From: an uncultured Acidimicrobiales bacterium | Lineage (GTDB): Bacteria; Actinomycetota; Acidimicrobiia; Acidimicrobiales; SZUA-35 | Length of the DNA stretch: 61,588 nt | Direction of reading: 5' to 3' | NCBI GenBank assembly: GCA_937922805.1 | Contig: CALAJV010000033.1 | Span: 1 to 61,588 of the forward strand | Part shown: in pieces, positions 46,054-54,466 of the stretch | Numbering within the stretch: the stretch's first letter is position 1 | How the letters are laid out: each line of letters starts with the position of its first letter | Notes under the pieces: model-generated | Told to the model about the DNA's origin: nothing | The model's database searches: none | Seen by the model: only the letters and a program-made list of their open reading frames with translations | Position numbers and translations under genes: made by a program

Positions 46054-46793
46054 CGAACGAATTTGTGATCGACCGACCGATCGACGAGACCTGGAAAATT
46101 CTTAACGATCTTGAGTTCATCGCTCCATGTATGCCCGGAGCTCAGCTCACCGAAATTGAAGGCGACGAGTATCGAGGGTTAGTCAAGATAAAGGTTGGTC
46201 CCATCACCGCCAACTACAAAGGCAAAGCGTCGTTCATTGAACAAGACGCCGTAAACAAAGTGGCCCGGCTCAAAGCGGAGGGTCGTGACCCGCGGCAGGG
46301 AAACGCAAATGCCATGGTGACAGCCAAGATGAACGAGGTAGGCACCGATCAAACGAATGTGAGCATTCATACCGATCTGGGCTTAAGCGGTAAAATCGCT
46401 AGTTTCGGCCGTGGAGCCATCGAAGATGTCTCGAAGAAGATCCTGGGCCAATTCACCGATAATCTTCGGGACAAGTTAGCCGCCGAAGGCGGTGTGGCTG
46501 ACAGCGATGCCGAAAGCGCGACCACCGCTGGAAACGATTCGGTCGCCAGCGAAGCCGACGCTGCTTCTAGCGAAGCGGCTCCAACTGCAACTGCTTCGGT
46601 AACGGAGCCGGTAACGGAGTCCGCACCAGCTCCGGAGCCGAGTTCAGGTGTTCGGAAAATCGACGGACCGGAGGCTGAACCTGTCGATATTTTGGCCGTT
46701 TCGGGAAGCTCGATGCTGAAACGAGTAATTCCTGCTGCCGGCGGCGCTGCCGCTGTCATAGCGTTGATTTGGTGGGCAATCGCTGGCCGGTAA
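46044..46793 (+). CDS. coxG: CoxG family protein, SRPBCC domain with C-terminal membrane anchor
   Basis: 249 residues from GTG, 10 bp overlap with the previous gene. The SRPBCC/CoxG domain (residues 1-145) has MELTNEFVIDRPIDETWKIL, CMPGAQLTEIEGDEYRGLVK and VSKKILGQFTDNL. A Ser/Ala/Glu linker leads to a membrane helix at the C-terminus (about 230-247). CoxG is thought to recruit CO dehydrogenase to the membrane by binding the quinone. Its presence with coxS and coxM favours a CO dehydrogenase-type enzyme over xanthine dehydrogenase. Confidence 0.9.
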   Translation: MELTNEFVIDRPIDETWKILNDLEFIAPCMPGAQLTEIEGDEYRGLVKIKVGPITANYKGKASFIEQDAVNKVARLKAEGRDPRQGNANAMVTAKMNEVGTDQTNVSIHTDLGLSGKIASFGRGAIEDVSKKILGQFTDNLRDKLAAEGGVADSDAESATTAGNDSVASEADAASSEAAPTATASVTEPVTESAPAPEPSSGVRKIDGPEAEPVDILAVSGSSMLKRVIPAAGGAAAVIALIWWAIAGR

Positions 46794-46863
46794 CGTTGAG
46801 CAACCCGACGCCGAACCATCTGATGGTGGCGTTGCTGATGCCGAAGAACTAACAGACCAAGAG

Positions 46864-47376
46864 ATGGTGGCCGAGCTTCTCGGTCGTCGACCTCAGGGCG
46901 ACTACGAGGTGATCCTAAGGCGTCCGAATGGATGGCCGGTGGTGCTGATCAATAGTCCATTGCTTCATTCTGGGCGGCCGATGCCAACCCGATTTTGGCT
47001 AGTCGATCGAGAATTGAACAAGTCGATTGGACGACTGGAATCGGCCGGGACGATCGACCAGGTCGAAGCGAGCGTTGAGCCGTCTGAGCTGGCTGAGGCT
47101 CATTTGGCCTACCGAATTGAACGTGATGCTGCGTTGCCTGCCGATCATACAGGTCCAGTCCCAACGGGGGGAGTAGGAGGGACTCGGATCGGGGTGAAGT
47201 GTCTTCACGCCCACTACGCCTATTTTCTTGCTGGCGGAATCGACCCCGTCGGTCGATGGGTTGACGGCCAACTAGAGCTAACCGGCAACAAGCTCCCGTT
47301 CGACTACGTTCCCTACCTCGAGAGCCAGCCAACAAACGGTATTCAGCCGGACCAAGCCTCCGAGGAGTCGCTGTGA
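46864..47376 (+). CDS. DUF501 domain protein
   Basis: 170 residues from ATG 46864. Family segments: LLGRRPQGDYEVILRR, GWPVVLINSPLLHSGRPMPT, RFWLVDRELNKSIGRLESAG, IGVKCLHAHYAYFLAGG. DUF501 is a conserved actinobacterial protein without known activity, normally between ftsB/divIC and ppx. The frame remains open with an acidic stretch before the ATG but offers no start codon. It overlaps ppx by 4 bp (GTGA). Confidence 0.88.
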   Translation: MVAELLGRRPQGDYEVILRRPNGWPVVLINSPLLHSGRPMPTRFWLVDRELNKSIGRLESAGTIDQVEASVEPSELAEAHLAYRIERDAALPADHTGPVPTGGVGGTRIGVKCLHAHYAYFLAGGIDPVGRWVDGQLELTGNKLPFDYVPYLESQPTNGIQPDQASEESL

Positions 47377-48287
47377 GAGTGGCCGTAGTCGAACTGGGAT
47401 CGGGGTCAACCAAGCTTCTTATCTCGGGCCAAGATTCAGCCCTGGGCGATGTGGCCCAGATGGTCAAAACTAACCTGGCTGCTGGAATAGCGAAGAACGG
47501 ACTAATTTCTGAGGAGGCGCTTGAAGCTCTCAGACAAGCGCTCCGTGACTTCAAAACGGTAATCGACGACAATCGGGTTGACCGTGTTATTGCCGTTGGA
47601 TCAGAGGTTGCCCGTCGGGCTGACAACGCCGAAGAACTCCAACGGGCGGTTGTCCATGAACTCGGAATCGAGCTGACCACGATCGACGGAAACGCAGAGG
47701 CGGAAGCTGCACTAGCGGGGGCGATGGCTGGACGTGATCTGGCCCTACCCGTCGCAATGATCGACATCGGCGCCGCTTCCACCGAGTTTGCCATAGCTGA
47801 CCAGGATGGATCCCGATTCGTTTCGATTCCCATTGGCGGCCGAACGATTAGCGATGAGTTCATTGAGAGCGACCCTCCTCGTCCCGAAGAGCTTTCGGCC
47901 GCCCTGTCGGTTATCGAGCTCCACCTCGAGGATCTTCGTCGCGGCCTACCAGGGTTCGGAACGGCCACAGCGCAAGGTTGTACTGTGCTCGGCCCAGGAG
48001 CGCTCAACGAAGTCGCTGCGATTGAATTGGGTTTGCTTGAGGAACGTAGCGTCGATGGGTTTGTTCTAGAACGGAGCGCCGCTGAGGATGTTTTCCGGAC
48101 CTTGGCAACTGAATCGCGGGAAGATCGTGCTCATAACCCTGGGCTTCAACCGGAGCACTTGGATGATGTGGTTGGAGCGCTTTGCATCTTGGTTGAATTC
48201 ATCCGTCAGTTTGGGGTGGAGGAAATCGTGGTATCGGAACAGGGTTTACGTCACGGTCTGGCCTCCGAGCTGCTACGAGCAGAGTAG
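47373..48287 (+). CDS. Ppx/GppA-family protein with diverged active-site motifs
   Basis: 304 residues from GTG. Exopolyphosphatase/guanosine pentaphosphatase fold in its usual place after DUF501. The canonical first phosphate loop (xxDxGTNSxRLLI) reads VVELGSGSTKLLIS, the SGxEEAxL catalytic-Glu segment reads IDGNAEAEAALAG, and the second phosphate loop DIGGGSTE reads DIGAASTE. The acidic residue of loop one is conservatively Glu, but both other motifs are altered. Polyphosphate or pppGpp hydrolysis may therefore be weak or lost; position keeps the family assignment firm. Confidence 0.85.
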   Translation: MRVAVVELGSGSTKLLISGQDSALGDVAQMVKTNLAAGIAKNGLISEEALEALRQALRDFKTVIDDNRVDRVIAVGSEVARRADNAEELQRAVVHELGIELTTIDGNAEAEAALAGAMAGRDLALPVAMIDIGAASTEFAIADQDGSRFVSIPIGGRTISDEFIESDPPRPEELSAALSVIELHLEDLRRGLPGFGTATAQGCTVLGPGALNEVAAIELGLLEERSVDGFVLERSAAEDVFRTLATESREDRAHNPGLQPEHLDDVVGALCILVEFIRQFGVEEIVVSEQGLRHGLASELLRAE

Positions 48288-48296
48288 GATCTGAAC

Positions 48297-48887
48297 GTGG
48301 CAGAAAGTTTGCTTGGTCGCAGAATCCTCCTTCGCCCCCTCCGGCCAGAGGATTTCGGCAAGTGGCAGGAGGTCAGACGCCGAAACGCTGACTGGCTAAC
48401 TCGATGGGAGCCAAGCCGAACTCCGGGATCACCAGACGTTATCGGAGATCCAAGCGCCTTCTCCCTAAGGTGTCACGCTCGCGATCGTGAATGGCAGCTT
48501 GGGGTCGGCTACGGATTCGGAATTTTCATTGGCGGAGTTTTCTGCGGTGAAATCAACTTGAATTCGGTGCAGCGAGGGCCATTCCAAAACGCTTACGTTG
48601 GGTATTGGATTGATCAGGAGCAGGCCGGGAACGGGTACGTCCCTGAAGCCTTGGTCATGTTGATGAAGTTCGCGTTCGAAAACATCCGACTTCATCGGTT
48701 ACAGGTGTCTATCGTTCCTCGAAACGGAGCATCGAGACGAGTTGCCGAAAAACTCGAACTACGCAACGAGGGAACTGCCGAGCGGTACCTGGAAATAAAT
48801 GGGGCATGGGAAGACCACGTTCGATACGCCATCACCACCGAAGAGTGGCTCGAGCGTCGCGACCAGTTAAGCGCGGTCTGGCTTTAG
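48297..48887 (+). CDS. GNAT family N-acetyltransferase (RimJ/RimL-like)
   Basis: 196 residues from GTG. RimJ/RimL group: ILLRPLRPEDFGKWQEVR, a region FIGGVFCGEINLNSVQRG, YVGYWIDQEQAGNGYVPEA with the acetyl-CoA loop, and LHRLQVSIVPRNGASRRVAEKL. These acetylate N-terminal amines of ribosomal proteins or small amines; the substrate is unknown. It starts 9 bp after the ppx stop and may be cotranscribed. Confidence 0.88.
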   Translation: MAESLLGRRILLRPLRPEDFGKWQEVRRRNADWLTRWEPSRTPGSPDVIGDPSAFSLRCHARDREWQLGVGYGFGIFIGGVFCGEINLNSVQRGPFQNAYVGYWIDQEQAGNGYVPEALVMLMKFAFENIRLHRLQVSIVPRNGASRRVAEKLELRNEGTAERYLEINGAWEDHVRYAITTEEWLERRDQLSAVWL

Positions 48888-48925
48888 CCCCGCGCCGCGG
48901 CCGCGGACCAGGGTGCCGCCGCTAG

Positions 48926-49678
48926 CTAGTTAGACGTAATCTTCGCTTTGAGCGCAGCTAGTTTGTCTCGAAACGCTGGTTGTCGCGTCGACCAAGACTG
49001 CGGCCCAAGCTCGTGGTTGACAGCAGCATTCTGACTGGTCACATAGGCAATATCGCGAATCGTTTCTTTGGTCTTGAGAACTAGATCGCGGGGTGCTTTG
49101 GCCGCATTGGCTGCCATCGCAATTGCGGCGGGAACAAGTTCGTCGTCTTCATACATTTTCCAGGCCAGACCAACTCGGGCGGCCTCCTCGCCATCAAGGA
49201 CTTGGGAGAAGATGACCGCGGCGGTCGTTGCCTGGGGTCCGCAAATGTTTTGGAACATCCACGTGTGGCCACCGCCGGGATGAATGCCGAGATTCAGGAA
49301 TCGATCGTCGAATTTTGCTGATCTGCCAGCGAGACGCACATCGCAAATCAGGGCCAGGTTCATACCAGCGCCCACGGCCGCACCGTTTACCGCGGCGATT
49401 GAGGGAAGTGGCGATCGGCCGACTCGTAGAAACCCTTCGTAAATAGCGAGCAGCCCTTCTTCGGCCGAGTCGCCCAGGTGAGATAAATCGGCACCGGCGC
49501 AAAACGCTGGTGGAGCTCCGGTGATAACCATTGCATGCACGCTTTGGTCGTTTTCAAGGCTTGTAATAGCCTGATCAAGCTCATCGCACATTTCGAGAGT
49601 TACGGCATTTCGTCGTTTGGGGTCGTCAAGGGTGATAGTTCCGACGCCGTCTGCAATATCTAGTTTCACAAGATCCAT
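48926..49678 (-). CDS. Enoyl-CoA hydratase/isomerase family protein
   Basis: 250 residues from ATG 49678 (another ATG lies 15 bp upstream). Crotonase fold: TITLDDPKRRNAVTLEMCDEL, PAFCAGADLSHLG (CoA oxyanion loop), PLPSIAAVNGAAVGAGMNLAL and GIHPGGGHTWMF. The Glu normally found at the second catalytic site is at position GIHPGGG, suggesting isomerase/dehalogenase-like or other crotonase activity. Convergent with the GNAT gene; not in an operon. Substrate unknown. Confidence 0.86.
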   Translation of the reverse strand: MDLVKLDIADGVGTITLDDPKRRNAVTLEMCDELDQAITSLENDQSVHAMVITGAPPAFCAGADLSHLGDSAEEGLLAIYEGFLRVGRSPLPSIAAVNGAAVGAGMNLALICDVRLAGRSAKFDDRFLNLGIHPGGGHTWMFQNICGPQATTAAVIFSQVLDGEEAARVGLAWKMYEDDELVPAAIAMAANAAKAPRDLVLKTKETIRDIAYVTSQNAAVNHELGPQSWSTRQPAFRDKLAALKAKITSN

Positions 49679-49797
49679 GCGACAGTATTTCATCTAGAGA
49701 CTGAGATTCATAACTGTGGCGTTAGACGGGCCGGTTAATGGGGCTGTGATTGGCTCAAAGTCGTGCCGCCACCGCTTTGTTGTGGCCCTGCTCTACC

Positions 49798-50556
49798 ATG
49801 GAAGCCATGGTTTCCGAGGATCTGGTGCCAACGTTCGTGTTGGCTTCTGCTTCGCCTCGAAGGAGCCAACTTCTAGCTTCCGTAGGGATTGCGCCCGTTG
49901 TCGTGCCCGCTGATATTGACGAAACAGCCAACCGAGGCGAATCTTCAGCAGCGTTGGTAGAGCGACTAGCCAGGACCAAAGCAGAGACAGTGGCATCTCA
50001 ATTGGCTGGAACGCTGGCCTCCGAAAGCCGATCGATTGTTCTCGGTGCTGACACAATTGTTGTTTGTGAAACGGCTAGTGAAGTTCTGGGTGACGACAAT
50101 GGCATTGAGCGAATTCTCGGGAAGCCGGTTAATGATGATGACGCCCGCAGTGCCTTGCGGTTGTTGTCGGGGCGTAGGCACCAAGTTCTGACCGCAGTGG
50201 CATTAACAATAGTTGACAATGGCCATAGCTCGACGGTGAGCGATATTGCCGCTACGACGGTGACGTTTCGAGCGCTTTCTGATCACGACATTGAGTGGTA
50301 CGTGGGGAGCGGTGAACATCGTGGTAAGGCCGGAAGTTATGCCATTCAAGGTCGGGCCGCTATCTTTGTTGAGGAGCTGAAAGGCTCATACGACAACGTG
50401 GTCGGTCTGCCGCTTGGTTTGGTCGACCTAATGATGGCCGAAGTCGGATTCTCGCTTCTTCTGTTCGATTCGAGCCAGCAGGAGTCCCGGGCCGGGGCCA
50501 TGATTGTTGGCGTGGACGAGGCTGACCATCGGGCCGATCGTAAGGCCGATCACTAG
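49798..50556 (+). CDS. maf: Maf family nucleotide pyrophosphatase
   Basis: 252 residues from ATG 49798; an upstream start at 49750 lacks conservation. VLASASPRRSQLL, VVPADIDETANRGESS, SIVLGADTIVV, LGKPVNDDDARSALRLLSGR and GKAGSYAIQGRAAIFVEELKGSYDNVVGLP (in pieces) identify Maf, which hydrolyses noncanonical or modified dNTPs/NTPs and is linked to septum inhibition. A short C-terminal extension follows. Stop overlaps the next start by one base. Confidence 0.93.
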   Translation: MEAMVSEDLVPTFVLASASPRRSQLLASVGIAPVVVPADIDETANRGESSAALVERLARTKAETVASQLAGTLASESRSIVLGADTIVVCETASEVLGDDNGIERILGKPVNDDDARSALRLLSGRRHQVLTAVALTIVDNGHSSTVSDIAATTVTFRALSDHDIEWYVGSGEHRGKAGSYAIQGRAAIFVEELKGSYDNVVGLPLGLVDLMMAEVGFSLLLFDSSQQESRAGAMIVGVDEADHRADRKADH

Positions 50557-51641
50557 TGGGGTTCAAAATCGCTCGCATCGATGAGATTCGAGAGCTTCCA
50601 GGTGGTCTACCTCAGATACGTCGAATCCTGTTGAGCGGGCTAATGCTGACGGCCGGGGCAGTCGCATTGTATTTCATGCAGGATCAGCTTCGAGATGTCC
50701 TGCAGTCTGGTCCTCGGCTTCGAACTATTCGGCCATGGTGGTTTCTCGCCATGTTTGCCGCTGAGGCTGCGAGCTTCTTCTGTCTTTGGTGGCTGACCCG
50801 AATCGTGCTGCCAAACGTTTCTTGGTTTATCTCGGCCACGTCGCAGCTGGCATCAAACGCGGTAAGTCGGGTTATTCCGGGTGGCGCGGCCACCGGGGGA
50901 GCGGTCTACTACCGGATGCTGTCGGCAGCAGGGGTTGAACCGTCAGCGGCTGGGGGAGCGTTGGCCGCCACATCAATTCTGACTACGGCTGCACTCGTAG
51001 CGGTTCCCGCCGTCGCCGCGTTTATGGCTATGCTCGGCGCTCCCATTCCAGAAAAGATGCTGTTCGCCGCTATTGCTGGCGCAGTGTTGTTTGTGATGAC
51101 TTTGGCCGTTGGTGCCATCGGAATTGCGTTCGATCGCCCACTCAAAGGCGCAGAGGTTGCGCTTGATCGGCTGTTTGGATTCGTCGGTCGCCCTTTTGGT
51201 CAAACATGGGGTGTTCGTTCGGGTCTGTTGGTGAGCGAACGTGATCGGCTCGCTGGGGTATTAGGGTCGAAGTGGCCAGCGGCTATAGCAGCTTCAGCGG
51301 GCAAATGGGCGTTCGACTATTTGGCGCTAATCGCTGCACTGTATAGCGTAGGTGCCGATCCCAGATTGAGTCTTGTGCTCTTGGCGTACGCGGCAGCTCA
51401 GGTGTTGAACATGATCCCCATAACACCGGGCGGTTTCGGGTTCGTAGAGGTTGGATTAGCGGTACTGCTGGTGTTCTCCGGTATTAGCTCCCAGGACGCC
51501 AGTTTGGCCACTGTTGCCTATCGGCTGATCTCATTGTGGATGCCGATCCTGGCCGGACTGCCAGCTTGGTTTCTCTTTGCCAGTCGAGGCTACTGGGAGC
51601 GAACGAATTCACTTGGCGTTTCTACTACCGCTAAGGGTTGA
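50556..51641 (+). CDS. YbhN/UPF0104-type integral membrane protein (LPG synthase flippase-like)
   Basis: 361 residues from GTG. About eight hydrophobic helices; the family core SRVIPGGAATGGAVYYRML and PITPGGFGFVEVGLAVLLV matches the lysylphosphatidylglycerol synthase transmembrane region (PF03706). Such proteins are lipid flippases or transporters of unknown substrate. No MprF synthase domain, so it is the stand-alone form. Overlaps maf by one base. Confidence 0.87.
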   Translation: MGFKIARIDEIRELPGGLPQIRRILLSGLMLTAGAVALYFMQDQLRDVLQSGPRLRTIRPWWFLAMFAAEAASFFCLWWLTRIVLPNVSWFISATSQLASNAVSRVIPGGAATGGAVYYRMLSAAGVEPSAAGGALAATSILTTAALVAVPAVAAFMAMLGAPIPEKMLFAAIAGAVLFVMTLAVGAIGIAFDRPLKGAEVALDRLFGFVGRPFGQTWGVRSGLLVSERDRLAGVLGSKWPAAIAASAGKWAFDYLALIAALYSVGADPRLSLVLLAYAAAQVLNMIPITPGGFGFVEVGLAVLLVFSGISSQDASLATVAYRLISLWMPILAGLPAWFLFASRGYWERTNSLGVSTTAKG

Positions 51642-51665
51642 GAATTGGCCAGCGCACGTTTCCGT

Positions 51666-52652
51666 TTACTCGGGACGCCATTCGTCGGCATCGAGACGTT
51701 CGATATGGTTAGTGCCGGGCTCGCAGTCGTCGAGAATTGGACAGAACCGGCAGTTGAAACCCGGAGTTCTTTGCGGTTCTCTTTGGGCCGAGACGCCCGG
51801 ACCAGGTCGTGTAATTTCGACCAATTTTCGGGTTCCGTCGACCAGCCGTCTCGCTGCTGACCAGAGTAGGTCTTCGGTAACCTCTTCTCTTCTCGGCGTC
51901 CCAGCGTCCATGTAGTAGCTCACGATTAGTCGAGGGGGAACGCCGAGCTTCAACGTTTCCAGCAGAGCGTAAAGTCGAAGGTCTTCGATGTGAGCAATTG
52001 AAGGCCGGCCGGTCTTTAGGTCGATCAGCACTTTGCCCGCTTTGTTTCCGGTCGCCCGGCCAAGGCTCAGATCAACCCGACCTCGGAGCTCAACTTTATC
52101 GTCGCAAAAAGTGGCCATGACCCGAGATTCCGCTACCGGTCTCCACTGTCGCTTAAGCGGTGGAAAGGTCTCGGTAAACGTGGTCACGAAGTCGTTCGCT
52201 TGGCCGGCAAGGTCGGCCCGTTCCGCTTCAGATAGCTGCTGGATAAAGCGACTAAGGTCGCGCTCGTCGTGTTCGATTCGAGCCATCGCTCCGTCGACTA
52301 AATCTAGAGGCGTGGGATTTCCCCGATGGGCGATGAGTAGCTCGATTGCTTTATGGGCCACTGATCCCCGGGCAATCGGAATAGACCAAGTGAATTCCTC
52401 GGTGATGTCGGCGACATAGCGAGCCTCGCAGCCGTGGAGCATGCTCAAAGCTCGTTTGTTGATCATCAGCGGCCACCGCTTATCGTCACCGTCGGCGTCG
52501 AATAGTGGTTGGAGGGCTTCGGTGAGCGACTGGTTTAAATCTTCACGGAGATCGTCTCGCAGGTTGGCTCGGAACGTCGGTTTTTCGGTACTGCCGAGCT
52601 CATCGAGTACCTGCTGTTGAGCTTGGTTATATTCCGGCTCAGATAGATCCAC
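51666..52652 (-). CDS. PD-(D/E)XK nuclease family protein with Fe-S cysteines (RecB/Cas4-like)
   Basis: 328 residues, GTG start. The nuclease core contains ELRGRVDLSLG and VLIDLKTGRPS (the D...DLK catalytic motif); downstream QLY-like DLRLYALLETL and near the end CRFCPILDDC, a cysteine cluster that with a further upstream Cys (LHGCEARY) would bind a 4Fe-4S cluster, as in AddB and Cas4. RecB-like stand-alone exonucleases of this kind are common in Actinobacteria and act in DNA repair. No CRISPR array or helicase partner is nearby, so Cas4 function is not suggested. Confidence 0.87.
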   Translation of the reverse strand: MDLSEPEYNQAQQQVLDELGSTEKPTFRANLRDDLREDLNQSLTEALQPLFDADGDDKRWPLMINKRALSMLHGCEARYVADITEEFTWSIPIARGSVAHKAIELLIAHRGNPTPLDLVDGAMARIEHDERDLSRFIQQLSEAERADLAGQANDFVTTFTETFPPLKRQWRPVAESRVMATFCDDKVELRGRVDLSLGRATGNKAGKVLIDLKTGRPSIAHIEDLRLYALLETLKLGVPPRLIVSYYMDAGTPRREEVTEDLLWSAARRLVDGTRKLVEITRPGPGVSAQREPQRTPGFNCRFCPILDDCEPGTNHIERLDADEWRPE

Positions 52653-52751
52653 ATTGGTTAGTGTGGCAATGCAGAACTGGTTTCGCTCAATTCTGCGGAG
52701 ATCTCGCCTCAGGTAACTCCACTGTCACTAGGCGCTGTCATAGTTGTTCAT

Positions 52752-53171
52752 GTGGAGCAGAGCAGGCAGCAATCATCGAACCCTCAGGGTTTTCCGACGG
52801 AGCTAACGTCGGTTCAATTTGCTCAGATCGCCCGCGATCTCACCGAGGCTGCTCGTCAAAATGGCCTTGTCGCTCCAACTTTTCGAAGCCCACCTCGTAC
52901 CGCTGGGCTTCGCCGGTCAATCAACCGCCGATCTGATGGTTCGGCAACTGTCTCGGTCGCTCGTCGTGGTCGTCCGGTTATGGCTGTTATCGCCGACATG
53001 ATTGATGGCATTCAAGCCGCGAACGCCCCAGCCCATCGTCAATCAGCAGGGAAATACCATCTAAACAAGGAGCTATACGATTGTCTTTGGTCTGCGGCGG
53101 CATCGTTTCTTGCGTTCTCTTGGGAGTCAGCGGAGTCGGTTCGAAACTCTGGTAGCCAGCTAGCGGCATAG
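52752..53171 (+). CDS. Conserved hypothetical actinobacterial protein
   Basis: 139 residues from GTG. Pieces such as FRSPPRTAGLRRSINRRSDG, TVSVARRGRPVMAVIADMIDG look like a conserved small protein seen next to DNA repair genes in Actinobacteria; I cannot name a family. The middle is strongly basic, consistent with nucleic-acid binding, but this is inference. Divergent from the nuclease gene, 99 bp apart, so a shared control region is possible. Confidence 0.65.
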   Translation: MEQSRQQSSNPQGFPTELTSVQFAQIARDLTEAARQNGLVAPTFRSPPRTAGLRRSINRRSDGSATVSVARRGRPVMAVIADMIDGIQAANAPAHRQSAGKYHLNKELYDCLWSAAASFLAFSWESAESVRNSGSQLAA

Positions 53172-53322
53172 TCAGTTTGCCTACTGTGGCCAAAAGGATC
53201 GTAGTTTGTCAGCCGAAGCGCAGGAGATGAGTGTGGGTCGGAGTGCCTTGGCTAGCTTCCTGGTTCGAATTGCTGGGCCGGTGCACGTACGTCGCACCGC
53301 AGGCTTGGCATACTAGAGATGC

Positions 53323-54204
53323 ATGACCGCACCAACCGAACAACCACTACCAGGCGCTGAGCCAGCGGACTCTAAGCCTAAGCCTGATCCTGATGTTGAA
53401 AGAATCTTGATAATCGCCACCATGGTGATTGTCGGGTTTTTGTCGTTGTGGACGGTTCGAAATGTGATCGTTCGACCTTTCGATGGTTTGGCAACGCAGC
53501 AAGTTTGTCGATGGCATGGGGTCGAGACCGATCAGACGGTGGTTGAACATGAACGTTCGAACAAAGTTGGGCTTCTAAATCGTTCGGATGCGTCCTGTAC
53601 GTTTGCTCCGGCCGAAGAGGGTGGGGTCAACGAGGTCGTTCGAATAGGAACCGAAGATGAAAGCCAGATCGATCCCGGCCCGTTCTACACGCTGGCCAAA
53701 GTGCTGGGGCTGGTATTCCAAGTGTTGCTGACGTACGGGGCCGTGCAGGCCGCTTTGAGAGCTTTGGCGTATTTCCGTGGCGGGGTTGACCCAGGTGAGT
53801 GGGTTGTCGTTTTGGTTCTCGCTGTGTTGGCCTTTGTTGCTCTTTCGGTGGCCCGAAACGCAATCGTTGTGCCGCTAGATAATTTGGTTGCTCAACAAGT
53901 TTGTCGATCCCATGGTGAAGAGATCGGTCAGCCTCTGGTTGATTCTGAGCGAGCAAACACCTTTACCTTGGGCGAAGAGACGGAAGGTTTCTGTCAGTAC
54001 GGCCCCGGGGCTGGCCCCGAGGGCGAAGAGCTGCCAGCGGCCAGGTTGACGATCGCAGAGTCTACCCCGAGCGCGCTATATCAAGTATCGAAAGTTATCG
54101 GGGTCATTCTTCAGCTTGGTGCCGCCAGCATGGTGCTTCGTTTTTTGGTTGACCCAGTATTCGAGTTCTACCGGTCCGTTCGTCGCAAACTCAAAGCGGC
54201 ATAG
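53323..54204 (+). CDS. Four-helix membrane protein with an internal tandem duplication
   Basis: 293 residues from ATG. Two similar halves: residues about 27-150 and 158-285. Each has a membrane helix, then RNxIVxPxDxLxxQQVCRxHGxE, a Q-x-x-V-x-x-ER element, a second Cys, a stretch with LYxxxKVxG-like sequence and another helix. The Cys pair of each half (VCR and SC/FC) lies outside the helices and could form disulfides. I recognise no family. It is the last gene before the tRNA-Leu cassette region and is read toward it. Confidence 0.78.
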   Translation: MTAPTEQPLPGAEPADSKPKPDPDVERILIIATMVIVGFLSLWTVRNVIVRPFDGLATQQVCRWHGVETDQTVVEHERSNKVGLLNRSDASCTFAPAEEGGVNEVVRIGTEDESQIDPGPFYTLAKVLGLVFQVLLTYGAVQAALRALAYFRGGVDPGEWVVVLVLAVLAFVALSVARNAIVVPLDNLVAQQVCRSHGEEIGQPLVDSERANTFTLGEETEGFCQYGPGAGPEGEELPAARLTIAESTPSALYQVSKVIGVILQLGAASMVLRFLVDPVFEFYRSVRRKLKAA

Positions 54205-54299
54205 CCGAAATCGGTTTCCACTAATACGGCCCGGTGTTCAATAGTTGGCAAATTTGCCGTGCAATTGTAGCCAAAGCATCTAGCCTGATTAGTGTTCCA

Positions 54300-54385
54300 G
54301 CCCGGGTGGCGGAATTGGCAGACGCAGAGGGCTTAAACCCCTCGGAGGGTTAAACCTCGTACGGGTTCAAGTCCCGTCCCGGGTA
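54300..54385 (+). tRNA. tRNA-Leu (anticodon UAA), intact copy
   Basis: 86-nt class II tRNA: acceptor GCCCGGG with CCCGGGT (G-U first pair), discriminator A, anticodon stem GAGGG/CCCTC with loop CTTAAAC (anticodon TAA), long variable arm, T-arm ACGGG-TTCAAGT-CCCGT. No CCA encoded. Its bases 54327-54384 are repeated three times downstream, so it is the probable target of cassette insertion. The 3' half is restored by every insertion because the repeat contains it. Confidence 0.96.
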
Positions 54386-54466
54386 CAGGGCAACTCATCG
54401 AGCTACTGATCGACCACACGTGGCTCTACGGCGATTGTGGAATGTGGGCCGAGCACAATAGCCGAC

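Noticed and set aside
46949..48007. 352-codon open frame on the minus strand
   Set aside because: Fully opposite DUF501 and the ppx-like gene, with low-complexity Ser/Arg/Ala content typical of antisense frames.
51666..52652. Cas4 of a CRISPR system
   Set aside because: PD-(D/E)XK plus cysteines fits Cas4-like proteins, but no CRISPR array or other cas gene is in the window, and stand-alone RecB-like nucleases are common.
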